A stretch of DNA of 64,000 nucleotides. Source: Filosporella fistucella. Taxonomy: Eukaryota; Ascomycota; Leotiomycetes; Helotiales. The notes under the pieces were generated by a model. That model had not been told where the DNA came from and searched no databases. It saw nothing but the letters and a program-made list of their open reading frames with translations. A program made the position numbers and the translations under genes. This document shows, one piece after another, positions 23,032 to 34,004 of the stretch (its first letter is position 1; each line of letters opens with the position of its first letter). The stretch lies in the NCBI GenBank assembly GCA_030077755.1, contig JAQJZZ010000018.1, positions 248,001-312,000 on the forward strand, in the 5' to 3' direction.

Positions 23032-25203
23032 ATGTCTGGTCTCGGAAAATTGCTTGGAAGTCTTCTTACAGGAGCTCTATCCCTCGTTGGCAATCTGACT
23101 CCCACCCAGCAGAATGGGCTATCTCTTTATGGCACGCTGAGTGCTCCTATCTTGCCTGCTTTCCTGACCAACAACCCTCTTCCGTTGGGGTTTCCTTGGG
23201 GAAGTTTGACAGCAGGGACTTCAAATCCTGATTTTCCACCAACCACCGGGGTCACAAGATTCTACGATTTCACAATATCTCGTGCGGTCATCAAACCAGA
23301 TGGAGTATCGAAAAATGTAATTCTTATCAATGGACAATTCCCTGGCCCCACCATTGAAGCAAATTGGGTAAGTACATTCATTCATTACGAATATTACTAG
23401 TATAAATGCTGACTCAATGGCAGGGAGATCAGATAATGGTAACAGTCCATAACAATATTACCAGTCCTGGTGAGGGAATTGGTATCCGTAAGTCCGAAGT
23501 TCATCTTTCACTTTAATTTTGTTACTTATGTTCTGTTTCAGATTGGCATGGATTTCTGCAAAAGAAAACTCAGGTGAGATACTCAAATAAGAGATGACAT
23601 GCACTTATTGCTAATTCGGAAAGTACTACGACGGTGTTGCCTCTGTCCAGCAATGCCCAATCGCTCCTGGCAGCTCATTCACCTACAATTTCCAGGCAGA
23701 TACATACGGTACCACGTGGTACCATTCACATTACAGTGCTCAATATGCAGATGGTCTGGTCGGACCGATTGTAATTCATGGACCCAAAAACGTTCCATAT
23801 GATATCGATCTTGGCCCTATCATGTTGAGTGACTACTTCCACAAGAGTTACTTCGAAATTCTCCAAGGTGTACTCTCCAACACTTTTGACTTTTCGCTCA
23901 TTGTTCCCTCAAGTGATAACAACTTGATCAATGGCAAGGGTGTCTTTGATTGCTCAACCACCTCTCGTCCTTGCACTCCAAACGCTGGCATAAGCAAGTT
24001 CCGTTTCCGTAAAGGAAAGGTCCATCGTCTACGACTAATCAATACTGGAGCTGAGGTATGACACCCATCAACCTCTTTTCCTCCAGACGCTGTCAAGCTC
24101 ATTTGACTAATTGATACCAGGCACTCCAACGTTTCAGTATTGATGGTCATCTTCTCACCGTAATTTCCTACGATTTTGTGCCTATCAAGCCATATACAAC
24201 CAAAGTTGTCACACTTGGAGTAAACACTTCCCTGCCAATCGCATCTCTAACTTGCTGACAATCATGCAGGTTGGCCAACGAGCTGATGTCCTTGTTACGG
24301 CCAATGTTGGTGGTCTTACAGATAGCTTCTGGATGCGGGCCAATATGTCAATTCCCTGCTCTGTAACCAAACAGCCTTATGCAGTGGCTGCCATTGGCTA
24401 TGATCTTGCAGGTCTCTCTCAAGCACCCAAATCAAAGCCTTGGGATGTACCAGATCCTGCCACATGTGCCAATGACGATCTCTCACTTACAGTGCCCTTC
24501 TATCCTATCGCACCTCCCGCAAAGTCTGATTTCATTCAGCAATATGATATCAATTTTGCACCAAATGCTTCAAATATTTTCCAATGGAGTGTTAACGGGC
24601 AGGCATTCAGAGGGAATTATAATGCCCCGATTCTACTCCTCGCCAACCTTGGAAATACCAGCTACCCGGCTGAGTGGAATGTTTACAACTACGGGACAAA
24701 TGGATCTGTCACGTAAGTAAAACCCAACAAGCACCTTTCATTGGTTCAAGATACTAACTTTTGCTTCAGCTTTGTGGTCAATAACCCCGCAGGGCTTCCA
24801 GCTCATCCGATGCACATGCATGGACACAATTTCTTCGTACTTCATCAAGGTCCTGGGACGTGGGACGGCACAGTCACGAACTCCGCAAATCCAATGCGGC
24901 GAGATGTGATTCAGGTCCCTGGAGGAAGTCATGTCGCCATCCAGATTGTGACAGACAATCCTGGAGCTTGGCCATTCCACTGGTACGTAAACGAAAAACT
25001 GTCGAGTCCTGATTGATGATGGAAACTGATTTTCATATAGTCATATTGCTTGGCACGTCTCGGGAGGCCTATATATTACGATCCTCGAGCAGCCGGAGAA
25101 AATCAAGGCAATCAAAATACCACAAACGCTAGCTCAAGGGTGTAGAGAATGGGCAAAATTTACAGGGACAACGGTTATCAACCAGATCGACTCCGGACTT
25201 TGA
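23032..25203 (+). CDS. laccase-like multicopper oxidase
   Basis: Eight exons (23032-23367, 23424-23487, 23542-23573, 23624-24055, 24121-24219, 24270-24712, 24770-24982, 25041-25203) give 593 aa. All four copper motifs are intact: HWHG (134-137, rebuilt across an intron), HSH (178-180), HPMHMHGH (481-488) and HCHIAWH (539-545, its Cys codon split by the last intron). The type-1 axial position, ten residues after C540, is L550. Laccases oxidise phenols and reduce oxygen to water. The protein ends in DSGL, the terminus left after C-terminal processing of known ascomycete laccases. The start at 23032 gives a short hydrophobic leader that could be a signal peptide; an upstream in-frame ATG at 22918 would add 38 residues. 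Likely extracellular. Confidence 0.93.
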
Positions 25204-25620
25204 AGTTGAAGATCATGAGCTTTGTAAATATTAAATTTTCGCCTATCAGATTGTGATCTCTAGCATTTTTTATAACACATTCTCGATATACCTTACCCCG
25301 ATCACAATACCATCTTTATCAGTGACATCTTCCCGTCCCCGCCAACGCCGAATCCAAATCTGTTTGTATCATTAGTGTCGTCAAGAGACAGGTTCTGATC
25401 CAGACATCGCAAGCAAGGCAGTACGACGTCAGTATATCGTCTCCCCATTCGAGAGGGCAGTTCAGCTACTGCATTTGGTAGCGGACCTCAGGGCACGACC
25501 CTTGTCGACTTGGATGCCGATCTGGGATCACCTATCAGGCAATTCCTCGCCATCAGAAGTAGATTACTTACAGAGGTTATGGTCCCACAAGCTATCTCCC
25601 TCGAGGTAAGTGTTTCCGTT
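25204..25620. other. spacer between laccase-like gene and kinase remnant
   Basis: No recognisable kinase N-lobe (no glycine loop, VAIK or HRD motif) can be found here, so the following kinase remnant is 5'-truncated. Confidence 0.5.
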
Positions 25621-28332
25621 CTCCATACGGAACTTCTCAAACCCTGCCAAGTATGGGGCGCCGATCTTGGACTAAGTAAGAGAATGACTGATGGAACCGC
25701 TGTTCACACCAAAGCGGGGACGCAATCATATATGGCGCCTGAGATACTTAAATATCTGAATATGGAAGAGTTCGAGGAGAACTACACTAATTCTGTTCAA
25801 ATTTGGGCTATGGGGTGCATTACATATCGCCTCCTTGTTGGTGTCATGCCATTTCCACAGGGCAAATTGTTGGTCAAATACTGCGAAGACATGTCGCTCT
25901 TTCCCCAAAGTGGCTTACGGGCGACAATGTCAAGAGCGAAGGGCACCACTTCCTACGTAAACTTCTGAGTTCTCATCCTAGTCACAGACCGACTGCTAGC
26001 CAGGCTTTAAAGCATCCATGGATTAACTCTGGTAAGCCAGAGAGTGGTTTGGGGCTTGGCGGTATGAGAGCTCACGCATAACAGGTGGAATGTCGAAGGG
26101 AGCCTCTGTTCTGTTGCAGCAAGATTTTCGACAAGCCTCGGTCGAGCTCTCTGAGTTCAGTTTCTCTGCAGCTAACTTCAATTCAGTCACCCACAATGGT
26201 CTTCAGTCATATGTATCTTCCTCTTCTTCTAAGTACGGCGGAAATTGCTCGCAATCGCAAGTACCAGGCACGTCATCTACCTTGAAGCAGGAAACACAAC
26301 TGAATCCCACGTCTGAGTCTACAGTTCGGCCGCTGGGTAAATACAAGCCACAGGTGTTACTTCCAATAGTGCTACACAAAGAAAGTTTCTGCCCAGTCGT
26401 CCACCACATTGTCAGACACAAAGCGAGTCGGCCATACAATTAGCATCGTCCGGGAATTTAAGGTGATTAATGGCTTTTGCTCTACTTACACAACAACATT
26501 AACGGTGCATCATAGCCAACCGGAGAGCTCGACGCATTCAGTCCCTGGTAGACAGCAGCATACTTTTCAACCGCTGCCGGCGCCTACACAGGGCCTGAAA
26601 GAAAGTACAATCAAATTAGTGTGTCCTGAAAGGATTTGTTTTGTATCCCTCTGACACTTCTTAGATGGTGCTCATACAAGACCATTATATCAAGCTACAT
26701 GAGGACTCTGATTTCCACAAGCGATTGAGCGAGTCACTTGTAGACAGATCCGGATTATAAACTCTTATAAATCAGAACCAGGTCGAGTCTTCGGATAACA
26801 GGAGAATATTGCGAAACCACTTCAACTCGTCCCATATCCGACACTCCATATTAGAACCACGAATTCTGCGGCGACGTTATGATCAGCGGCAAAGTGGCTC
26901 TGTTTTCGAAGAGTTGCCACTGCAATTGGTCTTGAACTTTATGAAAACTGCAAACATCCCCCCGGTGCGGTAAGTTTTATACATTGATTTTATTTGGAAG
27001 CTAGACTAACGTTAAAGAATCTCGAATAGTCTATCGACCGAAGTTCAATCTGAACCAAAAGCGTCTGAATTCTCTCAACTCGTCTAATGCAAAGTCGTCT
27101 GCTGGCGTCCCTGCTCGGCATTCCGCTCTTCCACTGTCCACAATCTTGATCTCAGCTGTAAAGTCTAAACCTTTCGTTGCACACATCTTGTACAGCATCC
27201 GTAGCCTTGAAAAAGAGGGGTGGTTGTCGTTTGAAAAGGATTGTTTGGTTTCTGTCCTCAGCCCCAGTCGCGAAAATCAAGGCTTTTGGATAGGAACCTT
27301 GCTGAAGAAGGGGAAGTTGGCCTGGTGCAAGAACAGTGGGTGGATGAAATACCTGCCGACGTACAAGAGGATGGCCTTCATGTTGCGCAAACCACGAATG
27401 ATTGCATTCCAAAAGAGGAAGGAAATCTATCATTCCAATGAAATGATTCAATCCATATTCTGGGCCCGTTCCCTTCAATTAAAGGATTCTGGAGAGGACG
27501 AGTTGTAAAATGGGGTAAAAGTGGACTGGTACTTAGGAATTATCTCGACAAGTTGCCTGTACCCCAGACAGAGCCAGAAGGATTCAAGTCTCACTTCGCG
27601 CGAGCGCTCTTCGACTGCAGCACCGATCAAGCTGGCTACTTGTCCTTCAGGAAAGACGATCTGGTTCATATTCGAAGTCCATATACTAACAATGCCTGGC
27701 GCAATGCCAGGCACCTCATTGGGGAACAAAGTGGATTAATACCCACTGAGTACTTCGAGAAGTTACCTGACGTCCCACAAGATTGTGCCGTTGAAATTGC
27801 AAACAGAGACATCCAACCTTACACTGCGCGAGCTCGATTTCATCACGCGGACGAGACACTGGATAGGCTACCTTTTCAAAGAAATGCTATAACCACCATT
27901 GTGGATCTCTACAGCTCTGGAAATGGTAATTTAATCGGAGAACTCAACAAAGGAGGGAGGGTCGGACATCTAAATCCGATGTATGTCGAAAACATCTCAG
28001 TAGAGGCATTCAAGCTTTTTACTTGCAGTTGGGTGGAGGGTCGACTTACTAAAACGTGCAACACTGGGATGTTTGCCGGAGATCTCTTCAGGAAGTTTAC
28101 CTATGTTCTAACATATTCGAAAAAACGTCCAAATCATTCTGACGACCTGAGCTTTAATAAAAATGCCATCATCCGACTCGTTGGACCTACCAACATCAAA
28201 AACATTTGGAAGGGTGAATTGGATGGCAAGATTGGAGATTTCTCAGCGGGAAATTGCTTTGTCGCAGATTACAAAGACGACACCCTCCCACCCCCAAGAC
28301 CGGAAGGAACTATCAAAGTAGTCAAATATTGA
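25621..28332 (+). pseudogene. Ser/Thr kinase fragment joined to tandem SH3 repeats
   Basis: 25660-26081 encodes a kinase C-lobe: ADLGLSKR (a DFG variant), GTQSYMAPEIL, IWAMGCITYRLLVG and, after a one-base frame change near 25918-25930, HPSHRPTASQALKHPW. A Ser/Thr-rich linker follows (26090-26400). From 27170 to 28300 lie five SH3-like units, each with the ALFDF-like start, a (L)SF.(K)(N/D) core and a GxxGLxPxxYxxxLP-like end. Unit 1 is broken by a frame change near 27296-27305, and unit 2 by TGA at 27439-27441 where unit 4 has Arg (PFQRN). Units 3-5 remain open in the 259-codon ORF at 27553-28332. The kinase lacks its N-lobe. This is a dead or rearranged gene; the open SH3 ORF might still be expressed. 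Confidence 0.7.
27553..28332 (+). CDS. residual open frame with three SH3-like domains
   Basis: This is the intact 3' part of the kinase-SH3 remnant (259 aa). SH3-like units start at about residues 15 (FARALFDCSTDQ), 97 (TARARFHHADET) and 188 (TYVLTYSKKRPN). SH3 domains bind proline-rich peptides. No start-site evidence supports independent translation, so it may be only the tail of the pseudogene. Confidence 0.4.
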   Translation: MPVPQTEPEGFKSHFARALFDCSTDQAGYLSFRKDDLVHIRSPYTNNAWRNARHLIGEQSGLIPTEYFEKLPDVPQDCAVEIANRDIQPYTARARFHHADETLDRLPFQRNAITTIVDLYSSGNGNLIGELNKGGRVGHLNPMYVENISVEAFKLFTCSWVEGRLTKTCNTGMFAGDLFRKFTYVLTYSKKRPNHSDDLSFNKNAIIRLVGPTNIKNIWKGELDGKIGDFSAGNCFVADYKDDTLPPPRPEGTIKVVKY

Positions 28333-28469
28333 TGGAAATATCATGTAGCTATCCCCATTATTCTCTATTTGCACTCATTAACTTTTAAATATAGGTGGAA
28401 GGGCAAATATCCAAACCTCTGATTTTACAACACAAACACCACTCTTTGTGCACTTCAATGATGTTCATA

Positions 28470-28718
28470 TCATTTCAGATTGTACTCATACTCTTGACAT
28501 CTCTCCTGCCAGATGTCAAAAATAGTGCGGGGCAAGTATCGCATAGTTTCCCTTGCAGAGCAGTCCTTTCTTCCACATCGCCTGCCACACCGCCAATATC
28601 GAGTAGTCAACATTTCATGGTGCCGATTCTCAGGTACTCCTTCTCGTGGGCATGGTCTCATTATGTTGTCAATCCACCTTAGGCACATGCTGCAGAATAT
28701 CTCGTCGATATAGCACAT
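28470..28718 (-). CDS. small Cys-rich protein, tandem family member A
   Basis: 82 aa, beginning MC, with the spacing C-x6-C-x2-C-x10-C (C2, C9, C12, C23) and a second group CGRRCGRKDC further on. It ends with a TIFDIW segment. The same spacing recurs in the ORFs at 29123-29407 and 29915-30100 on the same strand, which argues these are genuine paralogues. The cysteine pairs could bind zinc or form disulphides; no signal peptide is present, so zinc binding inside the cell is the better guess. Confidence 0.55.
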   Translation of the reverse strand: MCYIDEIFCSMCLRWIDNIMRPCPREGVPENRHHEMLTTRYWRCGRRCGRKDCSARETMRYLPRTIFDIWQERCQEYEYNLK

Positions 28719-29122
28719 GTTGCACTGAATCGTGTTGACTTAGTTGGAGGAAATTCTGCTTTGGTCAAAGTTGGGACAGTTCTGGAGTTCGGATTCGAAT
28801 GTGGGTGTGTTGTTGCTTAGCTTCATGTTATGACTGTCTTGTAAATAATGGCTAATAACTGAGAAATAAGTCATGAGTTGATACAATGGAAGTGGTTATT
28901 CTGAATCACAAGTTCACAGATGGTGGTTAAGAAGTGATTAACAAATAAACGAGCGATATATCTATTCATAAACTTGAACAATTTCAATAAAGCTGCTGGA
29001 TGTTGAAGTCAGCTACCGCTCAAAAGTTGAATGGAATCGGAATGAAATTTGGTCTTGCATTAATACAACTGTGAAATCACAACTTCAAATCCCCCCGTGA
29101 CGGCACTCAGGTCAGTAACATT
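28719..29122. other. spacer between family members A and B
   Basis: No gene seen; presumably the promoter of member A and the 3' flank of member B. Confidence 0.4.
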
Positions 29123-29407
29123 CTATCTCTTGCCAATAGCCACGGCTTCTAAAGCAACCCCGACTACTTTGTTTGCGGCAATCTTCCCTTGAGCTTGATT
29201 CTTGCCCATCCAGAAATCAATCACAGTGTCTCGGATCCAATAGTTTGTTGCTGTAGTGTTACAAGCAAGCCTCTTACATGGAGCATTATCCCAGCATTCG
29301 ATGGTCTCAACTCGATCTTGCTGGCGACCTTTAAATCGGCAGTATGCGATCTCGTTCTCGAGCCAAAGAAGACAACGAGGACAGTAGACTTCAAAAATGA
29401 AGCACAT
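29123..29407 (-). CDS. small Cys-rich protein, tandem family member B
   Basis: 94 aa, beginning MCFIFEVYCPRC, with C-x6-C-x2-C-x10-C exactly as in member A. C-x4-C (CKRLAC) is followed after 16 residues by the Trp of TVIDFW, again matching member A (RTIFDIW). It has an extra Ala/Val-rich C-terminal tail of about 25 residues. No signal peptide; family not recognised. Conservation of Cys spacing with low residue identity implies an old duplication under constraint. Confidence 0.55.
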   Translation of the reverse strand: MCFIFEVYCPRCLLWLENEIAYCRFKGRQQDRVETIECWDNAPCKRLACNTTATNYWIRDTVIDFWMGKNQAQGKIAANKVVGVALEAVAIGKR

Positions 29408-29914
29408 CTCAATGTTGAGAATTAAGTATCGTCGACGAGAAGCGAGAATTGCAGTATTAATGTTGGCTAGCTCAAGTGAAGTGTGATTGCTTTTGTGCTG
29501 AGCTGTGCAAAATTCGAGGAAAGGAAAAAGACTGGAAAGTCGATTCTAAAAGTATTTATAGGCCTTGAATTCTTCTTGAATTATTCACAAGGATACCTTC
29601 AACTCTCGTTTCGCTTCATGACCACTCAAAATTTCTGTCGAATCACTACAAATACTTTAATTATGACGGAATCCTGGAGCATTACCGCCATAGCACTAAG
29701 GTGAATATGCAACAGAAGCCCTGGCTTTCTGATAGATTTATCTAAATAGATTGGCTCATTCCCTTTGGATTCCAGAGGTCATTGATATACTTCTTTCCCG
29801 AGATCATGAGAAATCCCACTCCACTGCCTTCCCCTTCCATCCTCCACCCACTGCGAACGAGACCAGACTCAATGTCTCCTCCCTGGAGATGGCCATCATA
29901 TACCCCTCCACTCA
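29408..29914. other. spacer between family members B and C
   Basis: No gene seen on either strand. Confidence 0.4.
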
Positions 29915-30100
29915 CTAATCATACAATGCACCAACACAATCTGGATTGCCGTGGTAGCCTTTCTCATAAAACTCTGGATTCTTGCTGTAGTCGCGGCGCA
30001 CAATATGTCCTGGCTTGCCGTATAGCGCACATGGATTTGATAGCACCCAGCGTAGTAATTGCTTACAAAATCCACAATATACTCTGTGTTCGTTGCACAT
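29915..30100 (-). CDS. small Cys-rich protein, tandem family member C
   Basis: 61 aa if translation starts at the ATG at 30100, which gives MC at the N-terminus as in members A and B; an in-frame upstream ATG at 30139 would add 13 residues. Spacing is C-x6-C-x2-C-x11-C (MCNEHRVYCGFC, then a Cys after 11 residues). It is shorter than A and B and ends soon after NPDC, without the final FDxW-like segment, so it may be truncated. Confidence 0.45.
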   Translation of the reverse strand: MCNEHRVYCGFCKQLLRWVLSNPCALYGKPGHIVRRDYSKNPEFYEKGYHGNPDCVGALYD

Positions 30101-30545
30101 AGTTGATAGTGCTATTGAATCTTCAGTGCATTTTGACATAATCGAATGCTCGGATATGTTTTGGGAGCTGTGGATGGAATTTTGGTATGTTAAAGTTTAG
30201 GCGAACCTATTAAGATTAAAATATGGAGACAAAAGCTTGGGAAGAAGTCTTCGTGGAGGGTTTGAACGTGGAGCAAAATGAATGGATAAGTATCCACTTT
30301 GCAGACACTTTGTTAAATCACGGCCGGTAGTAGTGATTCAGAAATGCCTTGGAATGAGAACGATTGCTAATGATTCTACTCGGAGTACCTACTATTGAAT
30401 CATAGAGTCGACAATGGAGTCGATTTTCAGGGTGGTATAATAAAACATGGAAAGAAATGTGATAGATAGACAAGATGGATTATCTCTATGCGTTGCGTCA
30501 AAAATGAGCGTATCACTATTTTGATTTGCCCCATGAATCAAATGC
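30101..30545. other. spacer between Cys-rich family and HET gene
   Basis: No supported gene; contains the promoter region of member C and the 3' flank of the HET gene. Confidence 0.4.
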
Positions 30546-32610
30546 TCAAAATAATCGCATCGTCTTCCTCTCCCAGCCCAGGCTGTCAAACTTGGCAGCG
30601 ACAAAGTCCTCATTTATCGTGTCATCCTCATTTTTCCAAGGAACTAGGCTAGCAAAGCCCAAACTTAATCTCATGAAGCCAACTCTCACCCAGGCATTCT
30701 CTCCTAAGTCATCCATGCCTCCACTCACTTCTGGCATCCTTTTGACAATCATAAGATCGACAGCCCCTTCTGTTCCATTGAAAGCGAATGCCCCCGCCAC
30801 TATTATACACACATATTCCTCCATTTCCCGTGCCAAATTCTCAGCCTCGGTCTTCACCTCCTCTTCTGAATGTGGATGTCCGGCACATTCCTGGCAATCA
30901 CTTATCCAGTTCTGGTCTAACGCCACCGTAGGGTAGAAAGTGTTATCCGAGTCTGTATTTACGGCTTCTAGAAGATTTTGCAGTCCAATAAACTTGGAAT
31001 CAAGCACAATGTATGACCCTTCTTTGACACCTTGATACGGATCTGACGCATCGAGTGGAACCACGTGATTGGAAATCAACCTTGGACCATACTTCTCCAT
31101 CCAGGCTGGACTGTCGCGCTGTGCTTTCAGATAATTCTCGGGGTAGGTAGTGTATAGACTGCTTGTATCGCCTTCAACGCTTGCCCAGCTCCAGCTCGGG
31201 GCACGGTATGTTGGGGACGGCTGAAGCACACCACGGGCGCGTGACCATGCAAGACCAATGTTGATGTGCTTGCTCCATAACCCAGCTATATAGGTTCCCA
31301 GCGTACCATCATCCAAGATAGATGCAGTGCTTGAAATTCCTGGTAGTTTGTCTAAGGGTACGGTGACGCTGCGAGAAGCATAATCATCGACACATTGATG
31401 CCAGGCTTCGAGACGGTGAGCGAGATCATCCATATCAGATGTGGTATTTGGTCTTTCGCTTCCGACATCTTGTTGTCTCTTTAAAGCTTCGGTGAAGAAT
31501 GGTTGCACGTACGATTTCCGATAATGCATTCGAATTTGACCTGACCCGTATCTCAAATCTGGAATACCGGACGCTTCGAATTTGATTCCGGCGGGGCACT
31601 CCCAGATCATCTGTCGTTCAGTATAATGAACAATTCTTGGAGCTAGAAAACGCTCTTGAGCTGCCCAGGCTTCTTTAGCAAGTGGTGAATTTTCCATGTC
31701 CCATTTCCAGCGAAGAAGATTTAGTCGCAAGTACCGATCTTTCTGCTTTCCGAGTGCGGGTGAATAATAAATTTTGCGAGGGCCGAGAAAACCAGTATCG
31801 ACATTCTCAGCGCGATCGGCAGATATCATCAAAGCAGCTTGACAATAAATTGCAGCAACCTCTGATGCACCAACTTCATTATTTTGAAATGTGCAGAGGG
31901 ACCTGATCCAAATGTGTTTGTAACCAAGCTCACGAGTCATTTCCATGGCGTCCGCGAGTGTTTTTGGCAATGATTTGATTTCAATGTTCTCTCCCATCGT
32001 AGGGATAAAGTCCAACTGATCAATGCCCCCCTTGCAATGGCTCAGGACGAGGTACTGTCCTTTCTTGCCTTCTGACGGAATCAGTTTCGGAGGAATTTCT
32101 GGATCACTCGAGATCTCGATGATCATTTTTGGCAGCGTAGTGTCCACAGCTCGTGGACAATTATCATGCTCCGAGCATTCAGATGTCCAAGTTTGGATCT
32201 GATCGAGACATGTCTTGTCGGTAGGATACACGGGTATGATACGACGTGAGTCCGTCTCTTCATCTCTGGAAGCTTAAATAGTCAGAACCTGAGCTCCAAG
32301 AAGTTTTACTGCACATACCTTCATCATCCTCGTGTGCACAATAATCAAATAATAAGTCATCACAAGAGTACGAACTACCATCCACATTCCCTGGATTCCG
32401 GACATCCAGACGCTTGCTACTCAAAAAGATTATCTTATCGTCCAGGTCCGATAAACGACTTCTCCATGCCATCGAAGTCTGCAGGATATCACAGAAAAAT
32501 CTGCATCCCCCACATCCATCAGCTGCTCGAGCAACAATTTCAGTGAACACGCCGAGTCTGGAGTCTCGTCCATGAATGTCCAGTTCATCGCAAACCTTGC
32601 ACAGCGTCAT
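30546..32610 (-). CDS. HET-domain protein with divergent core motifs
   Basis: Two exons, 32319-32610 and 30546-32272 (45 bp intron, GTATGT donor, TTTAAG acceptor), give 672 aa in an uninterrupted frame. HET-like order: LCKVCDEL and GCGGCRFF at the N-terminus, YLVLSHCKGG (about 171-180) where the family has ALSYCWGG, HIWIRSLCTFQNN (about 218-229) where it has LWIDSLCIxQDD, then KEAWAAQERFLAPR, MIWECPAG and PSWSWASVEG. The core Trp of the CWG motif is Lys and the Asp of WID is Arg, changes expected to weaken any HET-type function. The frame is nevertheless intact, so it is either a diverged functional gene or at an early stage of decay. Confidence 0.85.
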
Positions 32611-33060
32611 ATTTGAGGGTGGTAAATGGCGAGAGAGAATGAAAGGCAGGAAATAAAAAGACTGAGAGATAAGACTTGAATTATATACGCAGGGGAAGCG
32701 AAGGAATCAAAACAATGTCAGCTTGACAGAGCCTGCTGCCTGTTGGGGAAAACAGAAACGTGGCACTGCCGAAGAAATTTGACTTCATATCCCTTTGAAG
32801 TCTTCATCAGGATTCCGAGATTCAGTTGCAACACCCTAAAAAGAAAAGAACCGGTGCCATATAAGTTTGTTCATACATTCATTGTTGATGAGATTGCCTT
32901 GAACGTCGTCATCCCGGCACATTTTCGGATATTCACGACAACCTAACTTCCATAACATCAACAACGCGCCTTTTTGCCAAGCTCGTCGTTAATCAACCAC
33001 CGGCACGTTCTTATTCTTGGAACAGCTTTTCCTGATCAAGTGGATTGCGGATCGGTCTCG
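32611..33060. promoter_or_regulatory. divergent promoter between HET gene and aprataxin gene
   Basis: 450 bp separates the two start codons, which face away from each other. No specific site was identified. Confidence 0.5.
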
Positions 33061-34004
33061 ATGTCCAACTCGGATCCAGATGATATTCCAGGTGAAGGAG
33101 AAAATTCCAGCACGCCTGTTCGACTCACAGCCTCGTCAGCCTCACCTCGCAATGCTTGTAAGTGTCAATCATAATTTCTCTGGGCGATATAACCTGACTA
33201 GAACTATTATTCGCAAGCTCTGATCCATGCTAATTGTTCTTTCAAGTCAGTGCCTTAATGTCGTCAACGAAACGGAAGCTTTCTCCCTCTCCCTCCAAAC
33301 CTGCAGCTAAAAAACCACACTCCCAGAATCCTGTGCTTGACAGACGATCAGGTCTCGGCCCATACATATCGCATCCCGAAACATACTCTTCTGAAGTTGT
33401 CCTATATCACAACCCATCATTTGTGGCAATTCGCGATCTCTATCCCAAGTCCTCCGTCCACATGCTGCTCCTACCACGAACCCCACACCAGCATCAACAC
33501 CCCTTCCAGGCTTTTGAGGACGCGCCGTTCCTTGTCTCTGTTCTCGTTGAGGTCGTGAAGCTGAAGAAGATAGTGGCATCCGAACTTCAACATCGATATG
33601 GCAGATTTTCGAAGCAGGACGAAGGCCGACAACGCATTCTCAAAGGTGAAGCTTCCCCGCCAGAAGATGGCATATTACCGAAGGGCCGGGATTGGAGTAA
33701 AGAAGTCGTGGCAGGCATACATGCGCATCCAAGCATGAATCATCTACACGTACATGTTCTATCTAAAGACCGATTCTCAGAAAGCTTGAAGCATAGAAAA
33801 CATTACAATAGCTTCAACACTCCCTTCTTCGTACCGATCGAGGATTTCCCCTTGGAGAAGGATGACAAGCGCAGGTATCCAGACAGGGAAAAGTATCTGA
33901 GTGCTGATATGACTTGCTGGAGATGTGGACAGAACTTCACAAACAAGTTCAAACAATTAAAAGAACATCTGCACGATGAGTTCGAGGCCTGGAAGAGAGA
34001 ATGA
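33061..34004 (+). CDS. aprataxin-like DNA-adenylate hydrolase
   Basis: Two exons, 33061-33157 and 33247-34004 (89 bp intron), give 284 aa. The protein shows a HIT fold: the histidine triad HLHVHVL (H198, H200, H202) follows VVAGIHAHPSMN. A C-terminal zinc finger (C256, C259, H273, H275 in CWRCGQNFTNKFKQLKEHLH) is the hallmark that separates aprataxin/Hnt3 from other HIT proteins. The known role is removal of AMP left on DNA 5' ends by abortive ligation, in the nucleus. The fungal proteins have this size and begin with a short acidic leader. It is a housekeeping repair gene, so this region is likely conserved between species. Confidence 0.93.

Noticed and set aside
5172..25203. secondary-metabolite cluster around the halogenase and laccase
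   Set aside because: No polyketide synthase, peptide synthetase or terpene synthase lies in the window, and the genes are separated by unrelated ones.
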